From Pseudomonas sp. S09G 359 (GTDB lineage: Bacteria > Pseudomonadota > Gammaproteobacteria > Pseudomonadales > Pseudomonadaceae): DNA of 64,000 nt. Position 1 is the stretch's first letter; the number at the start of each line of letters is the position of its first letter. The stretch is taken from contig NZ_CP025263.1 in the NCBI RefSeq assembly GCF_002843605.1, positions 5,237,501 to 5,301,500 of the forward strand. The letters run 5' to 3'. The notes beneath the pieces are model-generated. The model saw only the letters and a list, made by a program, of their open reading frames with translations, was not told the origin of the DNA and did not search any database. The translations under genes and the position numbers were made by a program. Positions 32,700 through 40,071 of the stretch are shown here, piece by piece.

Positions 32700-33416
32700 A
32701 TGGATACGAAAAAAAGTAATACCGGATGGAGCGATCAGGAGCTTGAAGCGTCCGTCGATGGCTACCTGAAAATGTTGAAGCTGGTAAGTCTCGGCCAGTC
32801 CCTTAACAAGAAAGCCGAACACGAGGTTCTACGCGAAGGCGCTTTAAGCACTCGATCCTTAGCGTCGGTTGATTACCGCATGCGTAATATTTCTGCTGTG
32901 TTTGAAATACTGAATCAAACACCGATTGCTGGTTACACAGCCGCAAAGAATGTCGGTTCGGGAGTCGTCTCTCGTATCAGCCGGATGCTGGCACAGCGAG
33001 GCATCGTTGCATCTCAAGACAATGCCCCCACGTTTGATGACGAGTTACTGGAGCGGCGAGCAGCAAAGCTTCAAAGCAAACCCATCAAGACCAAACCCGA
33101 AGGCATCGCCGCACCGCAGCAGGTCAGTACCACAAGCACATCCTACGTACGCGATCCGGAAGTGCGCGCTTGGGTACGTCAGCAGGCGGCAGGTATTTGT
33201 GAGGGTTGCAGCCTACGCGCGCCATTCAACCTAGACAACGGCCAGCCATTTCTTGAAGTACATCACGTCAAGCACCTCGCCCAGAAGGGTTCGGATCGCA
33301 TCACCAATGCTGTAGCCTTGTGCCCCAATTGCCATCAGCGTTGTCACCGGTCGAGTGATCGGGACGAATTCACCGCTGGGCTTTACTCGAAAATCAGCCG
33401 ATTGATACAAGAGTGA
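32700..33416 (+). CDS. McrA-like HNH endonuclease
   Basis: A 238-residue protein. Residues 10-100 (WSDQELEASVDGYLKMLKLV, DYRMRNISAVFEI, GYTAAKNVG) resemble the ScoMcrA-like amino-terminal head found on restriction-type HNH enzymes. The carboxyl domain has CEGC (167-170), the HNH core LEVHHVKHLA with His188/His189, Asn203, and CPNCHQRCH (208-216), giving a complete zinc-ribbon HNH site. Such enzymes are often type IV (modified-DNA) restriction nucleases; the modification recognised here is unknown. The ribosome site is weak. The gene stands without a partner methylase and follows the BRO-N gene on the same strand. Confidence 0.8.
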   Translation: MDTKKSNTGWSDQELEASVDGYLKMLKLVSLGQSLNKKAEHEVLREGALSTRSLASVDYRMRNISAVFEILNQTPIAGYTAAKNVGSGVVSRISRMLAQRGIVASQDNAPTFDDELLERRAAKLQSKPIKTKPEGIAAPQQVSTTSTSYVRDPEVRAWVRQQAAGICEGCSLRAPFNLDNGQPFLEVHHVKHLAQKGSDRITNAVALCPNCHQRCHRSSDRDEFTAGLYSKISRLIQE

Positions 33417-33477
33417 ACTCCTGCGGTCACACCTGATGCACGCTCAAAAAAATACTAGATAGGACCGAGGCCAACCC

Positions 33478-34134
33478 GTGAACCCAGACATGCTCGAAGC
33501 CGGCCCCATCGACGCCAAAGTACTCTCCGTCTTTGACTTCGACGGCACCCTGACCCATCACGACAGTTTCGTGCCCTTCCTCAAGTTTGCCTTTGGCCCC
33601 GCTGAGTTCTACGGCCGGATGGTCAAGTTGGCGGTGCCTGGGCTGCGCTTTTTGCTGCAGCAGATCAGCCGGGATGAGTTGAAGGCGCAGTTGATCCGCA
33701 CCTTTATGACCGGGGTGGAGAAGGCGTGGGTGCAGCAGAAGGCCGAGGAGTATTGCCAGCGCAATTGGGCGCGGTTGATGCGCCCGGCGGGGGTGTTGTC
33801 GGTGGAGCAGGAGTTGGGCTCGGGCGCGGTGGTGACACTATGTTCGGCGTCGCCGGCGTTGGTGTTGCAGCCGTTTGCGGATCGGCTGGGGATCAAGTTG
33901 ATTGGCACTGAGCTTGAGGTGGTCGACGGGGTGTTGACCGGTAAGCTCACCGGGAACAACTGCCGCTGTGAGAATAAAGTACTGCGGCTTGAGGCGGTGT
34001 ATGGGGATTTGGGCGAGTATCGGCTGCGGGCTTGGGGCGATACGCGCGGGGATCGGGAGTTGCTGGCGGCGGCGCAGGATGCGCATTTTCGGCATTTTCA
34101 TGCGAAGAAAAAGCGGGCTCGGTTGCAGCGGTGA
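33478..34134 (+). CDS. HAD-IB family phosphatase
   Basis: A 218-residue HAD-superfamily hydrolase related to phosphoserine phosphatase. Motif I is FDFDGTLTHHDSF (nucleophile Asp19 region), motif II is TLCSASPALV, the motif III Lys lies in CENKVLRLE, and motif IV is AWGDTRGDRELL. The start is GTG at 33478 (GAGG upstream) or ATG at 33490. The substrate is not deducible; the subclass includes PSPase and lysophosphatidate/phosphocholine phosphatases. Base composition of the 3' half is G-rich and unlike its neighbours. Confidence 0.85.
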   Translation: MNPDMLEAGPIDAKVLSVFDFDGTLTHHDSFVPFLKFAFGPAEFYGRMVKLAVPGLRFLLQQISRDELKAQLIRTFMTGVEKAWVQQKAEEYCQRNWARLMRPAGVLSVEQELGSGAVVTLCSASPALVLQPFADRLGIKLIGTELEVVDGVLTGKLTGNNCRCENKVLRLEAVYGDLGEYRLRAWGDTRGDRELLAAAQDAHFRHFHAKKKRARLQR

Positions 34135-34149
34135 TGCGGGTGGGTGGGG

Positions 34150-34312
34150 TTGGCGGGTAGACCGAGGCGATCCCTTCGCAGCCTCGCTGGGGCTCGACAG
34201 CTCCCACAGTTTGATCAGTGCCCCGCTGGAGCGCGCACTCGCGTGGAGTGCTAGGGGCGATGAGCGGAGCCTCGCTCAGACTCGACAGCTTCCACGCTTC
34301 ACCGTGTGAGGC
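34150..34312. repeat. degraded REP-like sequence
   Basis: Fragments GCAGCCTCGCTGGGGCTCGA, CAGCTCCCACAG and a partial inverted copy GAGCCTCGCTCAGACTCGAC / CAGCTTCCACG resemble decayed arms of a REP doublet. No gene is supported in this gap. Confidence 0.5.
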
Positions 34313-34329
34313 TGATCATCTCGCTGGTA

Positions 34330-34734
34330 CTAAGCAGCAATCCAGTTCTCCACAATCAAGCCATTCACTCGCTTGAACTCCCCTTCGTTGTTAGTGACCA
34401 GGACTAATCCTGAGCTTCTGGCATGCCCTGCAATGTGCAGGTCGTTTACGCCAATTGGCGTGCCCTTCTTCTCGAGATCAGAACGGATTGAGCCGCAGTG
34501 AAAAGCGGCCTTGTCATCGTAATGGATGACGTCAAGGCGGGAGGTGAAATCCTCTACGGCTCGGGTATTTTTCTCAACAGATTGGCTCTTTTCTGCTCCA
34601 TGCAAGAGCTCTGCGAGGGTGATTGAAGAGATCACCATTCGCCCTACGTTCGCATTGAATTTTTCCAGTATTTCGATAGGCCGACGCTTGATGATGTAGA
34701 TCACGATGTTGGTATCAAGCATGTACTTAATCAT
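34330..34734 (-). CDS. vapC: VapC-type PIN-domain toxin
   Basis: A 134-residue PIN ribonuclease. Acidic metal-binding residues are visible: Asp7 in MLDTNIVIYI, Glu in SITLAELLHGAEKS, and Asp near residue 97 in GVNDLHIAGHA. VapC toxins cleave tRNA or rRNA and are inhibited by the cognate VapB. The start ATG overlaps the 3' end of vapB by eight bases, the standard antitoxin-toxin arrangement. The catalytic residues are intact, so it is probably functional. Confidence 0.93.
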   Translation of the reverse strand: MIKYMLDTNIVIYIIKRRPIEILEKFNANVGRMVISSITLAELLHGAEKSQSVEKNTRAVEDFTSRLDVIHYDDKAAFHCGSIRSDLEKKGTPIGVNDLHIAGHARSSGLVLVTNNEGEFKRVNGLIVENWIAA

Positions 34735-34966
34735 CAAAGGACTCTCGCTCTTGCTGATTTTGATCGGCACGTTCCTCCATAAAGTCATCAGATACCGATT
34801 CGCTTGCAAGGAAAAAGCTGTCCCAAGTGTTTTCAACTGGCGAAATGATCAGCTCGCGACCCACGGCACGCACCTCAACAGTTTTCACACCAGCAGGAAA
34901 ACGCATGTCAGCAGGGATGCGGATATTTTGCGTGCGGTTATTGGTGAAAATCGTTCCCGTAGACAT
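34727..34966 (-). CDS. vapB: VapB-type antitoxin (AbrB/MazE fold)
   Basis: A 79-residue protein with an amino-terminal swapped-hairpin DNA-binding domain: NNRTQNIRIPADMRFPAG and VEVRAVGRELIISP. An acidic carboxyl tail (DDFMEERADQNQQERESFDD) is the part expected to occlude the VapC active site. The start is MSTGTIFTNN, preceded by GAGGTGTTCC. The pair is likely autoregulated through the region 34967-35060. Confidence 0.92.
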   Translation of the reverse strand: MSTGTIFTNNRTQNIRIPADMRFPAGVKTVEVRAVGRELIISPVENTWDSFFLASESVSDDFMEERADQNQQERESFDD

Positions 34967-35215
34967 TAGGAACACCTCTCTGGGCGGGTGAAGACAGGGA
35001 AGAAGATAGTTCGCGACTGCTCTATTGCATAGCTCTATAGCAATCATCCGATGGACGCGTTCGAATGGATGTTCGTCAGCGGCGGCTTAGGATGTGCATT
35101 TCGGGCAAGAGGCAGCAACTTATGCTTCCTGAGTGGGCGACGGGTTGCAGGTTCTTGCTGATATTTGTGCAGGTTCCCGCTATTAATAGCGAAACTTCTC
35201 ACGGACCCGAGCCCC

Positions 35216-36163
35216 ATGAAATTCGACACGGCCTACAGCCTGAGTCTCGATGACAAGCTGTCGATCTACGACGTACGAGACCTGAATTTCGACGAAACCG
35301 CCGCCTACGATTCCGACGAGGACAGTTTCCTGTGCCCCAACGACGAATGCCGCGCGGCGTTCGACCCAGGCAATGCGCTGAGCACCTTTAACGCAAAAAA
35401 CGTCAACTACCAACGCACCCCGCATTTCAAGAACAAGACCAGCACCCGGCATGTCGACGGTTGCCGCTATGCCAGCACGCAAAAGACAGCGTCTGGTGAA
35501 AGTGACGACGAGCGCGAGGACAATTTCCCCTCGGAGTTTGTACTCACACGTCGTCAGTACCCCGCCAAAACAGCCCACGCGGGCACCGATGGAAACGCCC
35601 TACAAGATTCAGCGAAAGCGCCTTCGAACCCGACGTCCAAACCCCACAACCACAGCGAGACCACCCCGGACAAAACCAGCGTGTTTGCCCACCCGGTGGA
35701 GTGCTATGTGTCGAATATCGACGACAAGGACAAGCTCAAGGGCATGCCGCTGAAGATCGGCGACCACACTGCGACCTACTGGACGTTTTTCAAGAAGATC
35801 GAATACCTGCAAGACAACCAGGGCCTGATCTACTGGGGCAAGATCAAAGCGATCAAGGACTACACCAGCAGCTTTCGCATCGACTTCGAAAAGAAGGTAT
35901 GGCTCGACAAAAAGCCCTACTCGGTAAATGTCTACCTGAGTAAAAAACTCATCGAGAACTACCGCAAGCGCAAGGCATTCCTGGAGCAGATCAAGGCCGC
36001 AGTGGACAGTGAACGGGCGTTGTACTGCTTCTTCTATGGCGTGACGCCAGCGTTGAAACAGGTGCCCAGCAAGAAAAACCCCGAGCAGACTTTTGGGGTG
36101 TTCAGCGCGAATATCGAGAACCTCGACCACCTGATTATTCGGGAGGCGCCGGGAGTCGAGTAG
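35216..36163 (+). CDS. unrecognised protein with CoiA-like zinc-ribbon cluster
   Basis: A 315-residue protein of unknown function. Residues 38-85 hold Cys40 and Cys45 (FLCPNDECRAAF), then His70 (TPHFKNK), His79 and Cys83 (RHVDGCRYA). This order resembles the zinc-binding amino terminus of CoiA-like nuclease-related proteins. A low-complexity Ser/Thr/Pro/His linker (about 90-165) separates it from a carboxyl region with alternating strands (LIYWGKIKAI, RIDFEKKVWL, YSVNVYLSKK) and a conserved-looking FGVFSANIENLDHLII. No nuclease motif was identified. It lies between the VapBC pair and the LexA-boxed HTH gene. Confidence 0.65.
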   Translation: MKFDTAYSLSLDDKLSIYDVRDLNFDETAAYDSDEDSFLCPNDECRAAFDPGNALSTFNAKNVNYQRTPHFKNKTSTRHVDGCRYASTQKTASGESDDEREDNFPSEFVLTRRQYPAKTAHAGTDGNALQDSAKAPSNPTSKPHNHSETTPDKTSVFAHPVECYVSNIDDKDKLKGMPLKIGDHTATYWTFFKKIEYLQDNQGLIYWGKIKAIKDYTSSFRIDFEKKVWLDKKPYSVNVYLSKKLIENYRKRKAFLEQIKAAVDSERALYCFFYGVTPALKQVPSKKNPEQTFGVFSANIENLDHLIIREAPGVE

Positions 36164-36214
36164 CGGTGGGTTGAAAAGCCCGCAAAGAATCCAGTTGATG
36201 AACGGTCAAAACAA

Positions 36215-36230
36215 CTGTACAAAAACACAG
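36215..36230 (+). promoter_or_regulatory. LexA (SOS) box upstream of the HTH gene
   Basis: CTGT-N8-ACAG is exact, with an A-rich centre, 40 bases before the start codon. It overlaps the likely promoter: TATAGT follows immediately and could be the -10. SOS induction of the downstream gene is expected. Confidence 0.7.
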
Positions 36231-36269
36231 TATAGTTTGCCTTCCCCCGTCGAATCCTGGAGAAACCCC

Positions 36270-36650
36270 ATGTCCTCTCTGGCAATGCACTCTTTTGTAG
36301 ACCAGCAGATCGTCCTGCATCAATTCACCGCCAAACACAGCGTACAGGCCCGCGCGATGCTGGGCTGGGGCCGTGAAGAGCTGGCCCGCCAGGCTGGCGT
36401 GACGGTGGAGGCCCTGCAACAGTTTGAAAGCCACGGTGACGTTGGGGATGAAACCCGACTGGCCTTGGCGTTTCGGCTGGAGGCTGAGGGGCTGGTGTTC
36501 TTCCCGGGGTTTGCACCGGGATGGGGGATGAGTGCGCGCAGGTTTGGCACCCTACCCACCGAACCTGCCGCCCCTTCTATTATCTCGCGGCTGATGGGCT
36601 CAACAGCGGCATCAATTGATTCATCAACGCCTCAACCGAATGGGGCGTAG
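36270..36650 (+). CDS. small XRE-like helix-turn-helix protein, SOS-boxed
   Basis: A 126-residue protein with an HTH core at about residues 28-60 (ARAMLGWGREELARQAGVTV, EALQQFESHG), followed by LALAFRLEAEGLVFFPG, typical of small XRE regulators in Pseudomonas. The start MSSLAMHSF follows the LexA box and TCCTGGAGAAACCCC; an in-frame start at 36171 would cross the LexA box. Its last 71 bases overlap the 3' end of the convergent kinase-like gene. Confidence 0.7.
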   Translation: MSSLAMHSFVDQQIVLHQFTAKHSVQARAMLGWGREELARQAGVTVEALQQFESHGDVGDETRLALAFRLEAEGLVFFPGFAPGWGMSARRFGTLPTEPAAPSIISRLMGSTAASIDSSTPQPNGA

Positions 36651-37137
36651 CGTCCAGCCGAATCACCGGGCACGTCGGCGCCTTGAGCCAGCTTTCATGA
36701 CGGCGCAGGCTGCGTAGGCTGTGGTTGCCATCGTCGTAACGCGCGGCCCAAGCCAGGAAGGCAACGCTGTTTGCATGGCGGCTGCCACCTTCGAGTATTT
36801 GCTCACCGTAGCGTTGCACCTCGCGCAGGCGCAGGCGGTGCAGGCGGATGTCGGGGGCCAGGCGCAGGAACACCACGTGGGTGAAGTGCGCGATCATCGG
36901 GTCGCCCCAACCACACAGTGAGCCGGACAGCACCCAGCCTTCAAGGCCGGCGGTCTGCTCTTGCAGAAGGCGGATGCGTTCTTGCTTGGGCCGGGCAACG
37001 GTGAAAGGGGCCTCGGTCTGCTGCCAGTAGAAGTCATCGGAGTCGAAATAAGCGATGTTCAGGCGTTCGGCCAAGGCCATGCCCAAGGTTGTGGTGCCTG
37101 CACCTGCCGCGCCGAGGATGTGAATTCTGCAGGCCAT
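36580..37137 (-). CDS. adenylate/shikimate-kinase-like P-loop protein
   Basis: A 185-residue small P-loop kinase-fold protein. The loop ILGAAGAGTTTLGMALAE has Thr at the position of the usual Walker A Lys, a variant recalled in this uncharacterised family (GxSGxGTTTL). FDSDDFYWQ, a lid-like Arg-rich RLHRLRLREVQRYG and VIRLDATPHS support a nucleoside/adenylate kinase-like fold. The substrate is unknown. The start MACRIHILG is preceded by GGAG. Confidence 0.75.
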   Translation of the reverse strand: MACRIHILGAAGAGTTTLGMALAERLNIAYFDSDDFYWQQTEAPFTVARPKQERIRLLQEQTAGLEGWVLSGSLCGWGDPMIAHFTHVVFLRLAPDIRLHRLRLREVQRYGEQILEGGSRHANSVAFLAWAARYDDGNHSLRSLRRHESWLKAPTCPVIRLDATPHSVEALMNQLMPLLSPSAAR

Positions 37138-37175
37138 GGCGTTTCTCCACTTGTGCGCTGCCCGGCGCAAACCGC

Positions 37176-37964
37176 TTACAGCGGTAGGCTATTCAAGCGC
37201 TGGGAGCCATCGTTTGCAGTTGCATAATGGCTCTGGCGCAGAACGTTACGGTATTCCCGTACCAGCGCCGCCAGCGATTCCTTGGACCAGCGCGCGCCGT
37301 AGAACCACAGCGTTGCCCCCTCTTCAAGGGGCTCGCCGAGGCCTGGGTAGCCGCTCCAGCAGGCCGCATGAAACGCAGCGGTGCGGCTGTCGGACACCAG
37401 GGCGTCCAGCCGGTACTCGCTCATATGCGCGTCGATTTCATTGCGGGTATGCAGGTTGAACTGCAAGCTGGCATCGACCCGCTGTGCAGGCACTGGCACC
37501 AGTTGCGCGCCGGCGCGGCGCAGGGTGTCCAACGCGTTCAGAAACGCCGTACGGTGTTGGATCGGCGCGTGACCATGGCCCAGCACAAAGTGCTCAGCGA
37601 ACCCCACACGCCGACCGGCCAATGCCTGGGCAGCGGTGAAGGTGGTGTTGTTCTGCACCAAGGGCACCTCCACCATCACCGAACCTGACGGGTCGATCCC
37701 ACTCAAGGCGACCAATGACAGTGACGGATCACGCACAGGCTTGAGCGGCAGAGCTGGCGCATCATAGCCAGGAATCGTCACGCCTGCGGCGAGGTGCGCA
37801 TAAGCGCGAGCATCGACTCCAAACTCGATACCGCGCGGGCCCGCATGATCGCTGGAAGAACGCGGGGCAGGCGTCGGGGCTTCCGATTCCGGCAGCGCAG
37901 CCAGCGCATGCCCCGTCGAACATCGCACACCCACGCGCCATGTTTTCTTACATTTGTCGTCCAT
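37176..37964 (-). CDS. amidase-signature-like protein lacking the catalytic core
   Basis: A 262-residue protein. The carboxyl half matches the end of amidase-signature enzymes (DTLRRAGAQLVPV, SDSRTAAFHAACWSGYPGLG, ATLWFYGARWSKESLAALVREY). The Gly/Ser-rich segment carrying the Ser-Ser-Lys triad is absent, so amide hydrolysis is unlikely. The first ~60 residues are unlike amidases. It could be a remnant of a larger enzyme or a specialised non-catalytic derivative. It lies 38 bases from the kinase-like gene on the same strand. Confidence 0.65.
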   Translation of the reverse strand: MDDKCKKTWRVGVRCSTGHALAALPESEAPTPAPRSSSDHAGPRGIEFGVDARAYAHLAAGVTIPGYDAPALPLKPVRDPSLSLVALSGIDPSGSVMVEVPLVQNNTTFTAAQALAGRRVGFAEHFVLGHGHAPIQHRTAFLNALDTLRRAGAQLVPVPAQRVDASLQFNLHTRNEIDAHMSEYRLDALVSDSRTAAFHAACWSGYPGLGEPLEEGATLWFYGARWSKESLAALVREYRNVLRQSHYATANDGSQRLNSLPL

Positions 37965-38070
37965 CGGTACTTCCCCGAAACATGAAGTTTCGCGGATCAT
38001 CGCACCCTTGACTATTGCCTGTCCCAGCCCTGAAACAGCCTGAAACTTCCTTTTTCCAAGGCCTCTGCCA

Positions 38071-39129
38071 TCAGCTCAAAAGGCGCTCTTGTGCACCCTG
38101 GGTTTCCACTTCCAGCCACCATGCAGACCCGCGCTCAGGCTGGTTCAAACTGAATGCCTGCCCCATCGGTGGCGTGGTAATCGCCACATTGCGCTCCCAG
38201 GCCAAGGCCATGATGCGGTCAAACGGTTCGTGCCAGGCATGAAACGCCAGGTCGAACGTGCCGTTATGAATCGGCAGTAACCAGCGGCCCTTGAGGTCGA
38301 TATGTGCTTGCAAGGTTTGTTCGGGCTGCATGTGCACGTGGGGCCAGTCGACGTTGTAGGCACCGGTTTCCATCAGCGTCAGGTCGAAGGGACCGTACTG
38401 TTCGCCAATGCGTTTGAAGCCGTCGAAATAACCGGTATCACCGCTGAAAAAGATTCGTCGCGCGCCGTCGATCATCACCCAGGAACACCACAGCGTCTGG
38501 TTCGCATCAAACAGGCCGCGCCCGGAAAAATGCTGCGCAGGCGTGGCGACAAAACGGATGCCATCCACCTCGGTGCCTTGCCACCAATCCAGTTGGCGTA
38601 CTTTGTCGGCAGCCACACCCCACTTGATCAACAGGTCGCCCACACCCAGCGGCGCAAGAAAGTAGCGGGTCTTGGCGGCCAATTGGATCACAGCGTTGTG
38701 ATCAAGATGGTCGTAGTGGTTGTGGGAAAGAATCACCGCCTCCAGGGGCGGCAGCTCTTCAAGGCTGATGGGCGGCTGGTGGAAACGCTTGGGGCCGGCC
38801 CAACTGAATGGCGAAGCGCGCTCGGCAAACACCGGGTCAGTGACCCAGAACTTGCCACGCATTTTCAGCAAAACGGTGGAATGCCCGAGGCGGAACACGC
38901 TGTGATCGGGAGCGGCCAACAGCTGCTCACGGGTCAGCGGTTGCACGGGAATGTTGCCCACCGGCCGCGTACTGCGCGGCTTGTTGAACAACATATTCCA
39001 GAAGATACGCAAGGTCTTGCCGAAGCCGCCGTGCTGCACCGGGGCGTCATTGCTGAAATGCCCCTGGTCCTGTTCGGCAGGCTTGAGCGACGCAGGCGAG
39101 GGCTTGAGACGGGATGAAATGGTGGCCAT
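38071..39129 (-). CDS. NAPE-PLD/UlaG-like metallo-beta-lactamase-fold hydrolase
   Basis: A 352-residue MBL-fold protein. The zinc motif LSHNHYDHLDH (about residues 135-145) and the later PAQHFSGRG, FFSGDTGYFDGF and LLPIHNGTFDLAFH supply the remaining ligands. The family is related to N-acyl-phosphatidylethanolamine phospholipase D; membrane or lactone substrates are possible. No signal peptide is present. It is divergent from a TetR gene with shared operator palindromes, suggesting direct repression. Confidence 0.88.
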   Translation of the reverse strand: MATISSRLKPSPASLKPAEQDQGHFSNDAPVQHGGFGKTLRIFWNMLFNKPRSTRPVGNIPVQPLTREQLLAAPDHSVFRLGHSTVLLKMRGKFWVTDPVFAERASPFSWAGPKRFHQPPISLEELPPLEAVILSHNHYDHLDHNAVIQLAAKTRYFLAPLGVGDLLIKWGVAADKVRQLDWWQGTEVDGIRFVATPAQHFSGRGLFDANQTLWCSWVMIDGARRIFFSGDTGYFDGFKRIGEQYGPFDLTLMETGAYNVDWPHVHMQPEQTLQAHIDLKGRWLLPIHNGTFDLAFHAWHEPFDRIMALAWERNVAITTPPMGQAFSLNQPERGSAWWLEVETQGAQERLLS

Positions 39130-39157
39130 TGCAGAGTGACTCCTACGGTCCGCTCAT

Positions 39158-39228
39158 AAATTACACTGCACAGTGTAGTTTCAAGATTGCAACAAAATCC
39201 GGAACAAGTAAACTACATAGTGTAATTT
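39158..39228. promoter_or_regulatory. paired operator palindromes between MBL and tetR genes
   Basis: AAATTACACTGCACAGTGTAGTTT (split AAATTACACTGC + ACAGTGTAGTTT, 39158-39181) and AAACTACATAGTGTAATTT (39210-39228) are imperfect palindromes. They share the half-sites AAACTACA and TGTAATTT in opposite orientation. They sit between the two divergent start codons and are probably bound by the TetR protein. Confidence 0.75.
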
Positions 39229-39243
39229 TCCCTGAAGAGCCGA

Positions 39244-39879
39244 ATGCCGCCCATGACTGCACCTCAACGCCTCACCGACCGTAAACGCGAAGCCATCGTG
39301 GCCGCGGCTATCGCCGAGTTTCGTGCGAACGGTTTCGAGGTCACCAGCATGGACAAGATCGCCGCCACCGCGGGCGTTTCCAAGCGCACGGTGTACAACC
39401 ATTTCCCCAGCAAGGAAGAGTTGTTCGCCGAAATTCTCCACCAGCTCTGGGCCAGCACCGTCGCACAACTCGATGTCAGCTACACCAGTGACCGCCCGCT
39501 ACGCGAACAGTTGCGCGGGTTGCTGGAAGCAAAGATGAAGATGATGGCGGACGCCAACTTCCTCGACCTGGCCCGTGTCGCCATCGCCGCCACTATCCAC
39601 TCGCCTGAGCGCGCCCAGGACATGGTCACCCGCCTGAGCCAACGCGAAGAAGGTTTTACCCAATGGGTACGCGCCGCCCAGGCAGACGGCCGGCTCTGCT
39701 GCAGCGACCCGGTATTTGCCGCTCACCAGATACAAAGCCTGCTCAAGGCCTTTGCCTTCTGGCCTCAGATCACCCTCGGCCAACCCATCCTCGACGCCGA
39801 CCACCAAGCCCGCGTGATCGAGTCGGCCATCGATCTATTCCTGGCCGGCTATGAAGTCACCGCCGCGCGCCAGCCCTAA
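39244..39879 (+). CDS. TetR/AcrR-family repressor
   Basis: A 211-residue regulator. The amino-terminal HTH (IVAAAIAEFRANGFEVTSMD, KIAATAGVSKRTVYNHFPSK) is canonical; the ligand-binding domain follows, with HSPERAQDMVTRLSQRE as in TetR_C members. The start is ATG 39244 or 39253. It probably represses itself and the divergent MBL-fold hydrolase through the two palindromes between them; the inducer is unknown. Confidence 0.92.
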   Translation: MPPMTAPQRLTDRKREAIVAAAIAEFRANGFEVTSMDKIAATAGVSKRTVYNHFPSKEELFAEILHQLWASTVAQLDVSYTSDRPLREQLRGLLEAKMKMMADANFLDLARVAIAATIHSPERAQDMVTRLSQREEGFTQWVRAAQADGRLCCSDPVFAAHQIQSLLKAFAFWPQITLGQPILDADHQARVIESAIDLFLAGYEVTAARQP

Positions 39880-40071
39880 GGCGCGGTTGTGTGAGCGACA
39901 TTCCTAGTCGTTTTTGACGCATTCGCCCTCTGTTTTGCGCAAATGGCCTGGAAGGACACTGATTATTCCCACTCGAATAACTGACAATATTCACCGGCAT
40001 TATCCGATCAACGGTTAATCCAGCGAATACGCACCGCCGTATCTGTAAAAAAGCAGCTGAACCAGGAATTT

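Noticed and set aside
36171..36269. Upstream in-frame start for the HTH protein
   Set aside because: It would place the LexA box and -10 inside the coding region; the ATG at 36270 has a good ribosome site.
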